Source: Bacteriovoracaceae bacterium
GTDB taxonomy: Bacteria; Bdellovibrionota; Bacteriovoracia; Bacteriovoracales; Bacteriovoracaceae
DNA length: 64,000 bases
Reading direction: 5' to 3'
Assembly: GCA_024711325.1 (NCBI GenBank)
Contig: JANJTC010000002.1
Coordinates: forward strand, 372,001-436,000
Shown: positions 9,112 through 18,456 of the stretch, piece after piece
Layout of the letters: the number at the start of each line of letters is the position of its first letter
How positions within the stretch are numbered: the first letter of the stretch is position 1
Notes under the pieces: model-generated
Told to the model about the DNA's origin: nothing
Seen by the model: the letters and a program-made list of their open reading frames with translations, nothing else
Databases searched by the model: none
Made by a program: the position numbers and the translations under genes

Positions 9112-10322
9112 AACACCACCCGGGTTCTTATTGAGCGTTTAAGTTTTTCAATTTCGTTTGCCAACTGCTCAGCATGAGTAGAATGGACATCCATAACGAG
9201 ATAACCGATTTCATCATCTGTTGATAGATACTGACCTTCGATATTAGCACCGGCATTGGATATGATCGTATTGATTTCGCCGAGAACCCCAGGTTCATTT
9301 CGGTGCACATTAAGAATTCGTGAGGTTCCTTTTTTAACAGGTAAATCAACATTTGGAAAATTGACGGCACCGGAAGAAGAACCTATCTTTAAAAAACGAT
9401 GAAAACTTTCCGCCACTTCAATTCCAATTGCTTTTTGTGCTTCTTCGGTGCTCCCACCAATATGAGGAGTGAGGATGACGTTAGGTAAACCTTGTAGGGG
9501 AGAGACAAATTTTTCTTTATTTGAAGAAGGTTCTACCGGAAAGACGTCAACAGCACAGCCCGCAATATGCTTGGATTCAATCGCGGCAGCCAAATCTTCG
9601 ATGACTACCACTGTACCCCGACTAGCATTTATTAAATAACTGCCTATCTTCATAATAGATAGTTCTCGCTGACCTATCATATTCATGGTTTCAGGAATTT
9701 CTGGAACATGAAGAGTAACAAAGTCTGATATCTTCAATAATTCATCCAAAGAAGGTACGGAGCGGGCATTTCCCAATGGAAGCATTTTCTTGGTGTCATA
9801 AAAAACCACTTTAAGACCCATACTTTCTGCCAGCACGCTTACCTGGCTTCCAATATGGCCATAACCTACAATTCCCAGAACTTTACCACGGACTTCCTTT
9901 GAACCCTCAGCTGACTTGACCCACTCGCCCTGATGGGCCTTCGTATTGCGGTCACCTAATTGACGGGAAAGGGAAATCATTTCTGCAATAACGAGTTCTG
10001 CTACACTTCGCGTGTTAGAATGAGGGGCATTAAATACTGCGACTCCTTTATGACGTGCACGAAGGAGATCAACTTGATTGGTGCCAATACAAAAGCAACC
10101 AATGGTGAAAAGATGTTGCGAGTGTTCTAAAATTTTTGGAGTTATTTCAGTTTTTGAACGTATCCCGAGCGCACAATACTGAGGGAGAAGTTCTATAAGT
10201 TCTTCTTCTGAAGGTGAATGAGTTAATAGATCCACTTGATAGCCATCATTTTCTAAAAACTCTTTAGCGATTGGATGGATATTTTCAACAAGCAGAATTC
10301 GGGATTTATTCGGATTTTTCAT
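9108..10322 (-). CDS. serA: D-3-phosphoglycerate dehydrogenase with C-terminal ACT domain
   Basis: 404 aa, close to the 410-aa E. coli-type SerA rather than the longer form. The N-terminal substrate domain is interrupted by the NAD-binding Rossmann domain (GIVGYGHIGSQVSVLAESMG). 'INASRGTVVV' carries the catalytic-loop Arg region and 'LTPHIGGSTEEAQ' the catalytic His. The last about 75 residues form an ACT domain (NVHRNEPGVLGEINTIIS), the site of serine feedback inhibition. It catalyses the first committed step of serine synthesis in the cytoplasm. It appears monocistronic. Confidence 0.95.
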   Translation of the reverse strand: MKNPNKSRILLVENIHPIAKEFLENDGYQVDLLTHSPSEEELIELLPQYCALGIRSKTEITPKILEHSQHLFTIGCFCIGTNQVDLLRARHKGVAVFNAPHSNTRSVAELVIAEMISLSRQLGDRNTKAHQGEWVKSAEGSKEVRGKVLGIVGYGHIGSQVSVLAESMGLKVVFYDTKKMLPLGNARSVPSLDELLKISDFVTLHVPEIPETMNMIGQRELSIMKIGSYLINASRGTVVVIEDLAAAIESKHIAGCAVDVFPVEPSSNKEKFVSPLQGLPNVILTPHIGGSTEEAQKAIGIEVAESFHRFLKIGSSSGAVNFPNVDLPVKKGTSRILNVHRNEPGVLGEINTIISNAGANIEGQYLSTDDEIGYLVMDVHSTHAEQLANEIEKLKRSIRTRVVF

Positions 10323-10468
10323 TTGATAAGTCTAAATAAAAAGAGGACTTATTGAAAGGGAAAGATAGTCAAAACGCTAAAACTGTCAACAAAGTGACAC
10401 GTATAATTAAAGATGTTGATTTAGTGTAAATTATTTTTAACACTACTAAGTACACACATGGAGGATAT

Positions 10469-10756
10469 ATGGAAAACATGAACACTGCTAAAGCTACAAA
10501 ACCAGCTCGTAAACCAAATGCTGCTTTTATGAAAGCTCTTACACCGTCTGCTGAACTGGCAGATGTAATTGGTGCCAATCCAGTTGCAAGAACTGAAGCT
10601 GTTAAACTTATGTGGGATTATATCAAGGCCAATAACCTTCAAAATCCAGCTAACAAGAGAAACATTCTTGCTGATTCAAAGCTAAGTAAAGTTTTTGGAA
10701 AAGAAGAAGTTACGATGTTTGAACTTACTGGTCTACTTGGTAAGCATTTAAGCTAA
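10469..10756 (+). CDS. Stand-alone SWIB/MDM2-domain protein
   Basis: 95 aa. After about 15 basic residues (KATKPARKPN) the whole protein is a SWIB domain: 'FMKALTPSAELADVIGANPVARTEAVKLMW' (split motif), 'DYIKANNLQNPANKRNI' and 'DSKLSKVFGKEEVTMFEL'. In eukaryotes SWIB belongs to chromatin-remodelling complexes; bacterial copies are rare and known mainly from chlamydiae, usually linked to topoisomerase or nucleoid roles. The Lys/Arg-rich tail suggests DNA association. A strong site GGAGG precedes the ATG and its own terminator follows, so it looks like a single well-expressed gene. Confidence 0.9.
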   Translation: MENMNTAKATKPARKPNAAFMKALTPSAELADVIGANPVARTEAVKLMWDYIKANNLQNPANKRNILADSKLSKVFGKEEVTMFELTGLLGKHLS

Positions 10757-10778
10757 TTTCTCTCGAAATTGTTTATCT

Positions 10779-10803
10779 AAAGGGCCCTAAGGGGCCTTTT
10801 TTG
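10779..10803 (+). terminator. Terminator of the SWIB gene
   Basis: GC-rich hairpin AAAGGGCCC-taa-GGGGCCTTT with one internal mismatch, leading into a run of T at 10797-10802. It lies 23 bases after the SWIB stop and 19 bases before the next start. Confidence 0.75.
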
Positions 10804-10821
10804 ATTGTATGAAAATAAATT

Positions 10822-11946
10822 ATGATAACAATTTTTTCAAATCGTTGTGAGACGGAACCATATCGCATCTTTTTTCCGTTAGGTATTCTCTGTTTACTTT
10901 ACGGTATTCTCTTATGGTTGCCCCAAATCTGGAATCCCGGTGATTATCCGGTTTTAGTCCATCGTTATCTCATGCTCAATGGGTTTGTAGCTTCTTTTAT
11001 GGGCGGTTTTCTTATGACTGCCGTTCCAAGATTTTCAAAAACCCAGACAGCAGAAAAATGGGAAATTATTTTCTTCTTTCTTTTAACTATCTTGGGAATT
11101 TATTTCGCTGCTAGAGAACAAGAAAGAATGGTTTTTGTCATTTCTTCATTGCAGGCCTTTAATTTAATAGCCTTCCTAATGAGAAGGATTTCAAAAAGAA
11201 AAGCGAATCCTCCTTATACGTTCATTTTTATTTTTGTAGGTCTGTTATTATGGCTAATCTCTGCAATTGGAGGGATCTTTTTTGAAGTTGAGGCTTTTAA
11301 ACATCTTCATTATGAAGGCTCGATTGTCGCCATTATACTTGGAGTTGGAAGTCGCTTGATCCCTGGTATCTTGGGGCATGTTGAAATTGTAAATTCTCAA
11401 AAAGGGCCTGATGAAGGTCCGGAATCACTTTTTCGCACAATTCCCTGGTATTTTTATTTAATTATTTTAAGTTTTGTATTGAGTTATTTCTTGAATGACT
11501 TTTTGGGAAGTATCATTCGTTCTGTTGTCGTCGGAATTGTTGGAATCCTTTACTGGAAGTTACTGTTATTACCAAAAAAGAAATCGGCCTTAACCTGGAA
11601 CTTATGGCTGTGCGGTTGGTTTATTCTGTTAAGTTTTTTATTGAAATCACTTTGGCAGGATGGTTTGATCCACGCCAGTCATTCGCTTTTTTTAAGTGGA
11701 ATTGTCCTCCTTTCACTACTTATAGCTACGAGAGTAATCCAATCTCATGGCCCAAAGGATGAAGAGCTTGAAAATTGGCGAGGCCTCTATATTGTCAGTT
11801 CATTAGTTGTATTAGCAACTGCCACTCGTGTCACTGCTTTTCTTATGCCTGAAGGATATCTTCGACACTTAGGGTATTCTTCTTTTGTTTTAACTCTCGC
11901 CATTCTCGTTTGGTCATACAAGTATTTAAGATTTGTACGAGCATGA
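10822..11946 (+). CDS. NnrS-like haem/copper membrane protein
   Basis: 374 aa with about ten to twelve hydrophobic helices. The opening 'YRIFFPLGILCLLYGILLW' and 'GFVASFMGGFLMTAVPRFS' match NnrS family landmarks, as does 'GVGSRLIPGILGH'. The usual H-x-HEM before the second landmark is replaced by 'LVHRYLMLNGF', so only one of the early histidines is kept. NnrS proteins sit in the inner membrane and protect against nitric-oxide stress. No nor or nir genes are near. Start ATG has no strong Shine-Dalgarno. Confidence 0.75.
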   Translation: MITIFSNRCETEPYRIFFPLGILCLLYGILLWLPQIWNPGDYPVLVHRYLMLNGFVASFMGGFLMTAVPRFSKTQTAEKWEIIFFFLLTILGIYFAAREQERMVFVISSLQAFNLIAFLMRRISKRKANPPYTFIFIFVGLLLWLISAIGGIFFEVEAFKHLHYEGSIVAIILGVGSRLIPGILGHVEIVNSQKGPDEGPESLFRTIPWYFYLIILSFVLSYFLNDFLGSIIRSVVVGIVGILYWKLLLLPKKKSALTWNLWLCGWFILLSFLLKSLWQDGLIHASHSLFLSGIVLLSLLIATRVIQSHGPKDEELENWRGLYIVSSLVVLATATRVTAFLMPEGYLRHLGYSSFVLTLAILVWSYKYLRFVRA

Positions 11947-11950
11947 TAAT

Positions 11951-12928
11951 CTAGGCCATATTTTTCTTATCGTAAGTATCTCCTAAAGTGTCCGCCATTT
12001 CGGCGTTTCTTTTTCCCATGGGTTTGGGCTTACCTTTAGTAGAATCTACGCTTGTTTGATGTTCCAGTTCAGCATTAATTTCTCCTCCCAGAAGGATGAC
12101 AAAACTTGAAAGGTAGAACCATGTCATTAAGACAATGACGGCGCCTAATGAACCATAAGTTTTATTGAAATTCCCAAATTCTTTAGCATACCAGGAAAAG
12201 AGCAAGGAAGTTACCGCCCATAAAACGGCCGCAATGACAGCACCCCAGGATACCCATTTCCACTTGGCCTTGTTACGATTAGGACCAAAACGATAAATGA
12301 TGGATAAAAAGAAAGAGAAAAGTGCCAGTAGAATTACCCAGCTCCCTATACTGACTGCTGTCTCTATGGCTTGAGGAAAATTGAAGAGACTAGTAACAGC
12401 GGGAATACCGATAATGACACCAATTGCGATGATGCTTAAGACTGCACCTAGCAGGGTAAGAGATAATGCTAAGCCATTTAACTTAAAAAACCCCCGACCA
12501 TCTTCCTCATCATAAATAATATTCATCGCCTGAATGACGGCCTTGCTCATTTTAGATGCTGCCCAAAGTGAAAGAAGCAGTGAGAAAATGGCCCCTATTC
12601 CCAGGGAAGAAGATGCTGTACTTGCGAGTGTACTTAATTGAGTCTTTAAGATTTCCTGTAGTTCACTTGGGATAAACTGGGAGATTTTTGAAATGTGTTG
12701 CGTGATATCGCTGGGGTCACTTACCCAGGCATATATTAGGACGACTGATGTCAGTGCTGGGACTAGTGAGAATAGAGCATAATAGGCCATAGCTGCTGAG
12801 ACCAGAGAGATTCGATCATCTTTAATCTCTTTTTTAACTCTTACCATTGTATCTTTCCAACCTTTGGCCGGAATATCTTTAGGAGACCTAGCGTTTCTTC
12901 CCCGTTGATCCCATGTTGCAGTTGCCAT
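11951..12928 (-). CDS. YihY/BrkB-family inner-membrane protein
   Basis: 325 aa from the preferred start at 12928, where AGGGAGA lies 6 bases ahead; an ATG 16 codons upstream (12976) has no such site. A short basic N-terminal region is followed by 'SAAMAYYALFSLVPALTSVV', the family signature, then six membrane segments, ending in a polar tail. Once called 'RNase BN', the family is now seen as membrane proteins of unclear transport function. It ends 4 bases from the NnrS-like gene, tail to tail. Confidence 0.88.
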   Translation of the reverse strand: MATATWDQRGRNARSPKDIPAKGWKDTMVRVKKEIKDDRISLVSAAMAYYALFSLVPALTSVVLIYAWVSDPSDITQHISKISQFIPSELQEILKTQLSTLASTASSSLGIGAIFSLLLSLWAASKMSKAVIQAMNIIYDEEDGRGFFKLNGLALSLTLLGAVLSIIAIGVIIGIPAVTSLFNFPQAIETAVSIGSWVILLALFSFFLSIIYRFGPNRNKAKWKWVSWGAVIAAVLWAVTSLLFSWYAKEFGNFNKTYGSLGAVIVLMTWFYLSSFVILLGGEINAELEHQTSVDSTKGKPKPMGKRNAEMADTLGDTYDKKNMA

Positions 12929-13026
12929 ATTTTTCTCCCTGGTTGAGGATCTCACTTCAGGAGAGTTGCAAGTCATAGACCAAAGGGGCTTCCAATGTGT
13001 ATTATTTCAATTGAGGATAAAATGTA

Positions 13027-15225
13027 ATGAAACGAGACATTGCCAAATTATCTCTTCCTTTATTTGCCGCTTTTTGTGCGTTCACTATTACTTTACTTGC
13101 ATTTTTTCTTACCACAAAAAGTATCAATGAAAGAGAGGCGCTGGCCTTCAACAGTTTATCTATCCAGGTTAAACAAAGCATAATTTCAAGAATGCAGACA
13201 TATATAAATGCTTTGGTTCAAACCAAGAGTATGTTTTATGTAACTAAAGAAGTTGATCGAAAAGAATTCTATCACTACATCAAGAATCTGAATCTCTTGA
13301 AAGAATACCCGGGGATACAGGGGATAGGCTTTACCAAAAGGGTTCTGAAAAAAGAGTTGGCTTCCCATATCAGGGCGATACGAGAAGAGGGGTTCCCGAA
13401 ATACAAGATTTGGCCTGACTTTGATCGCCCTGAATATCACTCCATTATTTATCTGGAACCTTTTAACTGGAGGAATCAAAAAGCTTTTGGTTTTGATATG
13501 TCTACGGATGACACTCGACGAGAAGCTATGGATAAGGCAAGGGATACTGGAAGGCCTATCATTACTACTAGAGTTACTTTGGTTCAGGAAACTGAGGAGG
13601 ATATACAGCATGGGTTTCTTATATATGTTCCCCTCTATGCAGATGTAGCTTTACCAGAAACGTTAAAAGAGAGAAGGAATAAGTTGCGAGGTTTTATTTA
13701 TAGTCCTTTTCGCTCCAAGGACTTGTTCATGGACATACTCACTCCCTACAAGAAAGCAGAAATTGGCATTGAAGTTTTTATTGACTCAGAAGTTAAGAAA
13801 AACTTGATTTATAATTCACATGATGAATCTATACTTAAAAAATCTTTATTCACTCATCAGTACGAAATTGAAGTTGCCAGTAAAAAGTGGTTGGTTAAAA
13901 CTTACTCTTTGCCAAATTTTGGAAGTAAAGTTGACCTTGCACCTCTGCTCTTGCTCATATTGGGTCTATTCCTCTCATCCTTAATATTTTGGTTTATCTG
14001 GAAACACCAGAAGTATTCAATCGCCGAAAGAGACAGGGCCAAGAACTATGAAATACTTAATCAAATCGGCAAAGTTCTTTCTGCCGAATTAGATCTGGAT
14101 AAATTAGTAAAATCCATAACGGATGCGGGTCTGAAATTATCCAAGGCTTCCTTAGGAGCTTTTTTTTACCATACCCAGGAGGAATCCCGCTCTAGATTTT
14201 CTTTGTCTACATGGTCAGGAGCGGGCAAGGAGACTTTTGAAGAACTACAATATTCACCCATCTTTGATTTTGCCTTTACAGACAAAGGAACAATTAGAAG
14301 TGATGACATTACCCAAGATAATCGTTATGGAAAACTACAATTACCAGTTAAGAGTTTCCTCGCAGTTCCTATCATTTCCAGGACAGGTGAATTTATTGGT
14401 GGCCTATTTTATGGGCATCCTGAAAAATCTATTTTTGGACCCCGGGAACAAATTCTCATCGAAGGTATAGCTTCTCAGGCCGCTATTGCCATAGATAATG
14501 CAAAACTTCATAAGAAAACGATGGAAGCAGTGGCCGCTAGAGATGAATTTTTAAGTATAGCTTCCCATGAGTTAAAAACGCCTATTACTTCTATGAAATT
14601 ACAGTTCCAGCTGGCACAGAAGCTGGTTGATAAAAAAGATCACCGGGTATTTGATCATGATCAAATACGTAAAAGGGTTCAACTGGCAAATTCACAGTTA
14701 GACCGGATGAGTAAACTAGTAAGTGACATGCTTGAAACCGCACGTTTTTCATCACATCGATTGGATTTGAATAAAGAAGAGTTGGATCTGGCAGAAGTCG
14801 CTCTTTCAGTGATAGAGGGTTTAAAACCGCAACTGGAAGTTCAGGGGATTCAATTGGATTTTAAAAGCAAGGTTTCTTCACCTCATATTATTGGTGATAA
14901 GTTTAGACTTGAGCAAGTAATGACCAATCTTGTGACAAATGCCATGAAATATGGAATGAACAGGCCAATTAAGGTACGACTGGAAGAGAGGGATGGTATT
15001 CTATTATTTAAAGTTCAGGATCATGGTATGGGAATACCAAATGAGCAGCTCTCTAAAATTTTCAATCGCTTTGAAAGGGCCATCTCAAGCTCTAACATAA
15101 GTGGTCTGGGTCTAGGTCTTTATATCTCTAGAGAAATCATAACTGCCCATGGCGGTGAGATCAGAGTTGAAAGTATCCCTAACCAAGGCTCAACTTTTAC
15201 GGTTGCATTGCCACGCTTTAAGTGA
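13027..15225 (+). CDS. CHASE-GAF hybrid sensor histidine kinase
   Basis: 732 aa. One N-terminal membrane helix, a periplasmic CHASE domain (about 40-290; 'GIQGIGFTKRV', 'GFDMSTDDTRREAM', 'PIITTRVTLVQE'), a second membrane helix near 300-320, a GAF domain (about 345-495), HisKA with phospho-acceptor H514 in 'SIASHELKTPITS', and HATPase with N box 'NLVTNAMKYG', G1 'DHGMGIP' and G2 'GLGLGLYISREI'. CHASE domains bind small extracellular ligands such as cytokinin-like or peptide signals. There is no receiver domain and no response-regulator gene next door, so the partner is elsewhere. The stop overlaps the convergent permease gene by 8 bases. Confidence 0.93.
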   Translation: MKRDIAKLSLPLFAAFCAFTITLLAFFLTTKSINEREALAFNSLSIQVKQSIISRMQTYINALVQTKSMFYVTKEVDRKEFYHYIKNLNLLKEYPGIQGIGFTKRVLKKELASHIRAIREEGFPKYKIWPDFDRPEYHSIIYLEPFNWRNQKAFGFDMSTDDTRREAMDKARDTGRPIITTRVTLVQETEEDIQHGFLIYVPLYADVALPETLKERRNKLRGFIYSPFRSKDLFMDILTPYKKAEIGIEVFIDSEVKKNLIYNSHDESILKKSLFTHQYEIEVASKKWLVKTYSLPNFGSKVDLAPLLLLILGLFLSSLIFWFIWKHQKYSIAERDRAKNYEILNQIGKVLSAELDLDKLVKSITDAGLKLSKASLGAFFYHTQEESRSRFSLSTWSGAGKETFEELQYSPIFDFAFTDKGTIRSDDITQDNRYGKLQLPVKSFLAVPIISRTGEFIGGLFYGHPEKSIFGPREQILIEGIASQAAIAIDNAKLHKKTMEAVAARDEFLSIASHELKTPITSMKLQFQLAQKLVDKKDHRVFDHDQIRKRVQLANSQLDRMSKLVSDMLETARFSSHRLDLNKEELDLAEVALSVIEGLKPQLEVQGIQLDFKSKVSSPHIIGDKFRLEQVMTNLVTNAMKYGMNRPIKVRLEERDGILLFKVQDHGMGIPNEQLSKIFNRFERAISSSNISGLGLGLYISREIITAHGGEIRVESIPNQGSTFTVALPRFK

Positions 15226-15988
15226 TGAGTTTTTTTCTGATTTTCCAGAAACCTATGGCGCAGAAGAAAAGACTCTGAAGAACAAGTATACCTCCATGCA
15301 AGACAAAGGTTGAAAGAACTTCACGATTCCAAAAAATGGCCTGGGCCAGACGAACACCGTGAATGAGTGGGAAAAATTCTGCCAGAAATCTCAAGGCATT
15401 AGGCATTTGCTCAATTGGAAAGAAAATTCCTGAAAGAAAATATAAAGGTGCAATGATGAAAGAGTAGACGGTTTGGAATTGATTAATGTTGTTAACCAAA
15501 GCCGTGGCAAGTAATCCCATGGCACCGCAAGGCAAGGCCACTAGAAAGCCAACGATTGCTAAAAAGGGAATTAACCAGGGATTCGCCATTAATCCGAAGA
15601 TTGAAAGTACGATCCCTACACATAAAGACATGATGGCACCTTTAAGCCCCACCCATAACATCTCTCCAAAAACAACTTCACCCACCCCGATCGGTGTTGT
15701 TAACATGGCCTTGAAGACATTTTCATAAGTCATACGAACGAAAAAGCCGTAGCTACTTTCAAAAAATGACGTAAAAAGGGCAGTGGCCACCGTTAGACCA
15801 GGTGCCAGATATTGCATATAGCTCATACCTTCTACATTTGTAACATAGGCACCCAATCCAAGGCCCAGTGAGACCATTATGAGCGCTGGATCTGCCACTG
15901 TTGGAGAGATATTTGAGATCAAGTCTTTTTTGTAAACGGTCCAGTTTCTAAGAGTTATCTGAAAGCAAAGTTTAAATGATTCAAGCAT
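15218..15988 (-). CDS. ABC-2 type transporter permease, NodJ-like
   Basis: 256 aa with six predicted membrane helices and the ABC-2 signature 'YSFIIAPLYFLSGIFFPIEQMPNAL'. It overlaps the ATPase gene upstream by 8 bases, so the two form one exporter. NodJ-type permeases export lipooligosaccharides, drugs or polysaccharide precursors; 'NodJ' here is a fold name, and no nod genes are present. The 3' end overlaps the kinase gene by 8 bases. Confidence 0.88.
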   Translation of the reverse strand: MLESFKLCFQITLRNWTVYKKDLISNISPTVADPALIMVSLGLGLGAYVTNVEGMSYMQYLAPGLTVATALFTSFFESSYGFFVRMTYENVFKAMLTTPIGVGEVVFGEMLWVGLKGAIMSLCVGIVLSIFGLMANPWLIPFLAIVGFLVALPCGAMGLLATALVNNINQFQTVYSFIIAPLYFLSGIFFPIEQMPNALRFLAEFFPLIHGVRLAQAIFWNREVLSTFVLHGGILVLQSLFFCAIGFWKIRKKLIT

Positions 15989-16895
15989 CGTCAGATAACT
16001 CCTGACCAGTTAATTTCAAAAAAACATCTTCGAGATTTGATGGTCGTATTTGTAGTGGATTCAGGCCATGCTGAGAATGTAAAGAGGTCAATTCCTCTAG
16101 AGTCGCAGCTCGTAGATAAATCCCTGAAGAATCCTCGTGGGCATTAAAGGAATTTATCTGTGATGAGAGGTTATGAATCTTCTCCCGATCTTCCAATGCA
16201 AAAATTCCGATATAACCTGGAGTATGCTGATGAATCATATTTCTTGGTGATCCTTCTGCCGAAATTCTGCCATTATTCATAATAACTAAACGATCACAAA
16301 GAACTTCTGCTTCATGCATGTAGTGAGTTGTAAGAACTATCGAAGTTCCTTGTTGGTGCAGTTCCTTGACCTTTCCCCAGAGTAGATGGCGGATAGCAGG
16401 ATCAAGGCCAGTGGTTGGTTCATCCAGGATGAGTAACTCTGGTTGACCTAAAAGGGCACGGACAAAAACAAGTCTTCTTTTCATTCCACCGGATAAGGTG
16501 ATAATTTTAGTATCTTTTTTATGGGTTAGGTTCATGTAATCCAAAAGATCCAGCACTCTTTTCTTTCTTACATGCCGTGGGATTCCAATGAAAGAAGAAT
16601 AAATTAACATGTTCTCCAGGACTGTAAGACTCTCATCTAAAGCATTATCTTGAGTGACAACACCTAAACGTTTTTTGATATCCCGGGAATGTGTTTTAGG
16701 ATCATGGCCAAAAACCAGAAGTTCACCACCACTACGCTGGACAGTACCATACGTCATGCTTATGAAAGTGGATTTTCCAGCACCATTAGGGCCTAATAAT
16801 CCAAAGCATTCGCCTTGATGGACGTTAAGGTCAATATGGTCTACAGCTGTAAAGTTACCAAAAGTCTTAGTTAAAGATTTTGCCGTTATCATCAT
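15981..16895 (-). CDS. ABC transporter ATP-binding protein, NodI-like
   Basis: 304 aa. Walker A LLGPNGAGKST, signature LSGGMKRR, Walker B ELLILDEPTTGLD and switch His in 'IVLTTHYMHEAE'. The C-terminal about 80 residues form the extension typical of DrrA/NodI-type exporter ATPases. It pairs with the overlapping permease gene. Only 25 bases separate its start from the divergent gene at 16921, so the two promoters must overlap one another or the genes. Confidence 0.9.
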   Translation of the reverse strand: MMITAKSLTKTFGNFTAVDHIDLNVHQGECFGLLGPNGAGKSTFISMTYGTVQRSGGELLVFGHDPKTHSRDIKKRLGVVTQDNALDESLTVLENMLIYSSFIGIPRHVRKKRVLDLLDYMNLTHKKDTKIITLSGGMKRRLVFVRALLGQPELLILDEPTTGLDPAIRHLLWGKVKELHQQGTSIVLTTHYMHEAEVLCDRLVIMNNGRISAEGSPRNMIHQHTPGYIGIFALEDREKIHNLSSQINSFNAHEDSSGIYLRAATLEELTSLHSQHGLNPLQIRPSNLEDVFLKLTGQELSDDA

Positions 16896-16905
16896 TCAAT
16901 GATTA

Positions 16906-16914
16906 TGCTAAAAT
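16906..16914 (+). promoter_or_regulatory. Extended -10 element abutting a start codon
   Basis: TG-c-TAAAAT, with the last T at 16914, seven bases before the ATG at 16921. Transcription would begin at or next to the A of the ATG. No Shine-Dalgarno exists between the element and the start. Confidence 0.5.
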
Positions 16915-16920
16915 CTCTAC

Positions 16921-17646
16921 ATGTCTAGATCTCACTATTTCTATTTTCCATTGTCAGTTGCGGAGCTTGAACAAGTCGTTGAGGCCCACCAGATTGAATT
17001 TGATGCTATGATCGGTGATGTCTTTAGTGAGGATGAAATACTGGCCCTTGAAAAGATGTTAGATTCGATCGCGCCAGTTTACGTTCAACCAATTTTAAGT
17101 GAACTAAGTTTTGATGATTTTTATCCCGATCCGTCATCGTCTGATAAACAACGGAGATTTTTCCAGGCTTGCCGTAGTTCGCTTGCCATTGAAAATCTTC
17201 CCTATTTAGAAAGTAATCCTTTTCAGGTCAATTATTTAAAACAACTACTTTCTCATTTTAGTGAGGTTTTGATCGATCAGGGTGGTGTACAGGAGTTGCA
17301 GTTTAAAGCAGCTTATTTAGAAAATCTAAACAGGTTTAGAGATATAGATTCTCTTATATCTGGAGGCAGACCTAAAGCGGTTGAACCCCTAAGTGGTGCA
17401 CCTGTTGACCCAATTGATTTTTTGGTCCGTGATGTTTACAAAGAAATAGAGCGCATCAGGCATAGTGGAAACAGTGGAGCAATGGATAGAACACTCTTGG
17501 ACCAGTCGCTTAAAGTGCAAACAGTTTATCAGGCAATGATTAAAGGCCCATATGATGCAACCGCCTTGTTTCAAAAGGCCGGTCTATCTCCAAAGGATTT
17601 TGATGATCATCTGGAAAAGTTAAAGTTTTTACTAAAAAAGATTTAG
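16921..17646 (+). CDS. Conserved-looking protein of unknown function
   Basis: 241 aa, acidic, with no signal peptide and no membrane segment; predicted mostly helical. An aromatic N-terminal stretch (SHYFYFPLS) precedes several amphipathic helices. I recognise no family or catalytic motif. Codon use looks like that of its neighbours and the frame is long and clean, so I believe it is real. It appears to be translated from a leaderless mRNA. Its stop overlaps that of the hydrolase gene on the other strand by four bases. Confidence 0.75.
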   Translation: MSRSHYFYFPLSVAELEQVVEAHQIEFDAMIGDVFSEDEILALEKMLDSIAPVYVQPILSELSFDDFYPDPSSSDKQRRFFQACRSSLAIENLPYLESNPFQVNYLKQLLSHFSEVLIDQGGVQELQFKAAYLENLNRFRDIDSLISGGRPKAVEPLSGAPVDPIDFLVRDVYKEIERIRHSGNSGAMDRTLLDQSLKVQTVYQAMIKGPYDATALFQKAGLSPKDFDDHLEKLKFLLKKI

Positions 17647-18395
17647 TTTTTGTTAACAGTTTTTAAGATAATTTCGCTTAATTTCTTAGGATTCGAAACC
17701 ATCGGGTAATGTCCGGTAGCAATACCTGTAACATCTTTTATCTTCGTCCTGGAAGTATATTGAAATTGAGTGGTCAAACTTAAAACAGGATCGTTTTTAG
17801 TATAGATATAACTCTTCGGAATTCCCTGGAATAGGTTTTCATCATAATTCACATCTTCGGAGATCAGGCTGATCCACTCACTATGAAGATCGGGAAGTTT
17901 CTGGTCATTTTTAATGAGGGGATCAGTACCTTTGAAATAGGTCAGAGCATCTTTGGGAACGATCTTGAACTTTCCAAATGTCACCACGCGCGAGTAATTT
18001 CGTTGATCCGTTTTATTCATGAGATCAAAAGGTTTTTCATTTTTGAGTGGGACAACGGCACTGACATAAATGATACGACTGATTTTCTCGGGACATAATC
18101 CTGTCATTTGATTTGCTATCGCTCCACCATAACTATGAGCAACAATAATGGACTTTTGAGGTATCTGCTGACAACTCATGCCGGCAATCTTACTAAGAGA
18201 GGCGGGATCTTCAGAATCTCGGCCAATGCGATTTAAATCGATAATATTAAAACCAGATTCATTGAATGATTTTTTAAGCTCTGTCCATACTCCGCCGTCC
18301 ACATGAATACCTTGAATCAAAACAATGGTCTGATTAGGTTTTTTGGGAACAGTAGAGCAACTAACTAATAAAAAGATTAAGAATAAGTTTTTCAT
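17643..18395 (-). CDS. Lipoprotein alpha/beta-hydrolase
   Basis: Start placed at 18395 to give a lipoprotein signal (MKNLFLIFLLVSC, lipobox Cys at residue 13); an ATG 21 codons upstream would bury it. The mature protein is a compact alpha/beta hydrolase of the salicylate-esterase/AB_hydrolase_6 kind: 'VLIQGIHVDGGVW' oxyanion strand, nucleophile elbow AHSYGG, and 'GHYPMVSNP' with the catalytic His near the end. It is probably an esterase or lipase anchored in the periplasm. Substrate unknown. Confidence 0.85.
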   Translation of the reverse strand: MKNLFLIFLLVSCSTVPKKPNQTIVLIQGIHVDGGVWTELKKSFNESGFNIIDLNRIGRDSEDPASLSKIAGMSCQQIPQKSIIVAHSYGGAIANQMTGLCPEKISRIIYVSAVVPLKNEKPFDLMNKTDQRNYSRVVTFGKFKIVPKDALTYFKGTDPLIKNDQKLPDLHSEWISLISEDVNYDENLFQGIPKSYIYTKNDPVLSLTTQFQYTSRTKIKDVTGIATGHYPMVSNPKKLSEIILKTVNKN

Positions 18396-18456
18396 GGTAA
18401 AATGTTCTGACATTAAGCTCAAAAATGCAACAAAACAAATATAACCAGGAGTCGAC

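Noticed and set aside
13186-13611. Minus-strand frame of 141 codons
   Set aside because: Antisense to the CHASE domain of the histidine kinase, which is clearly coding.
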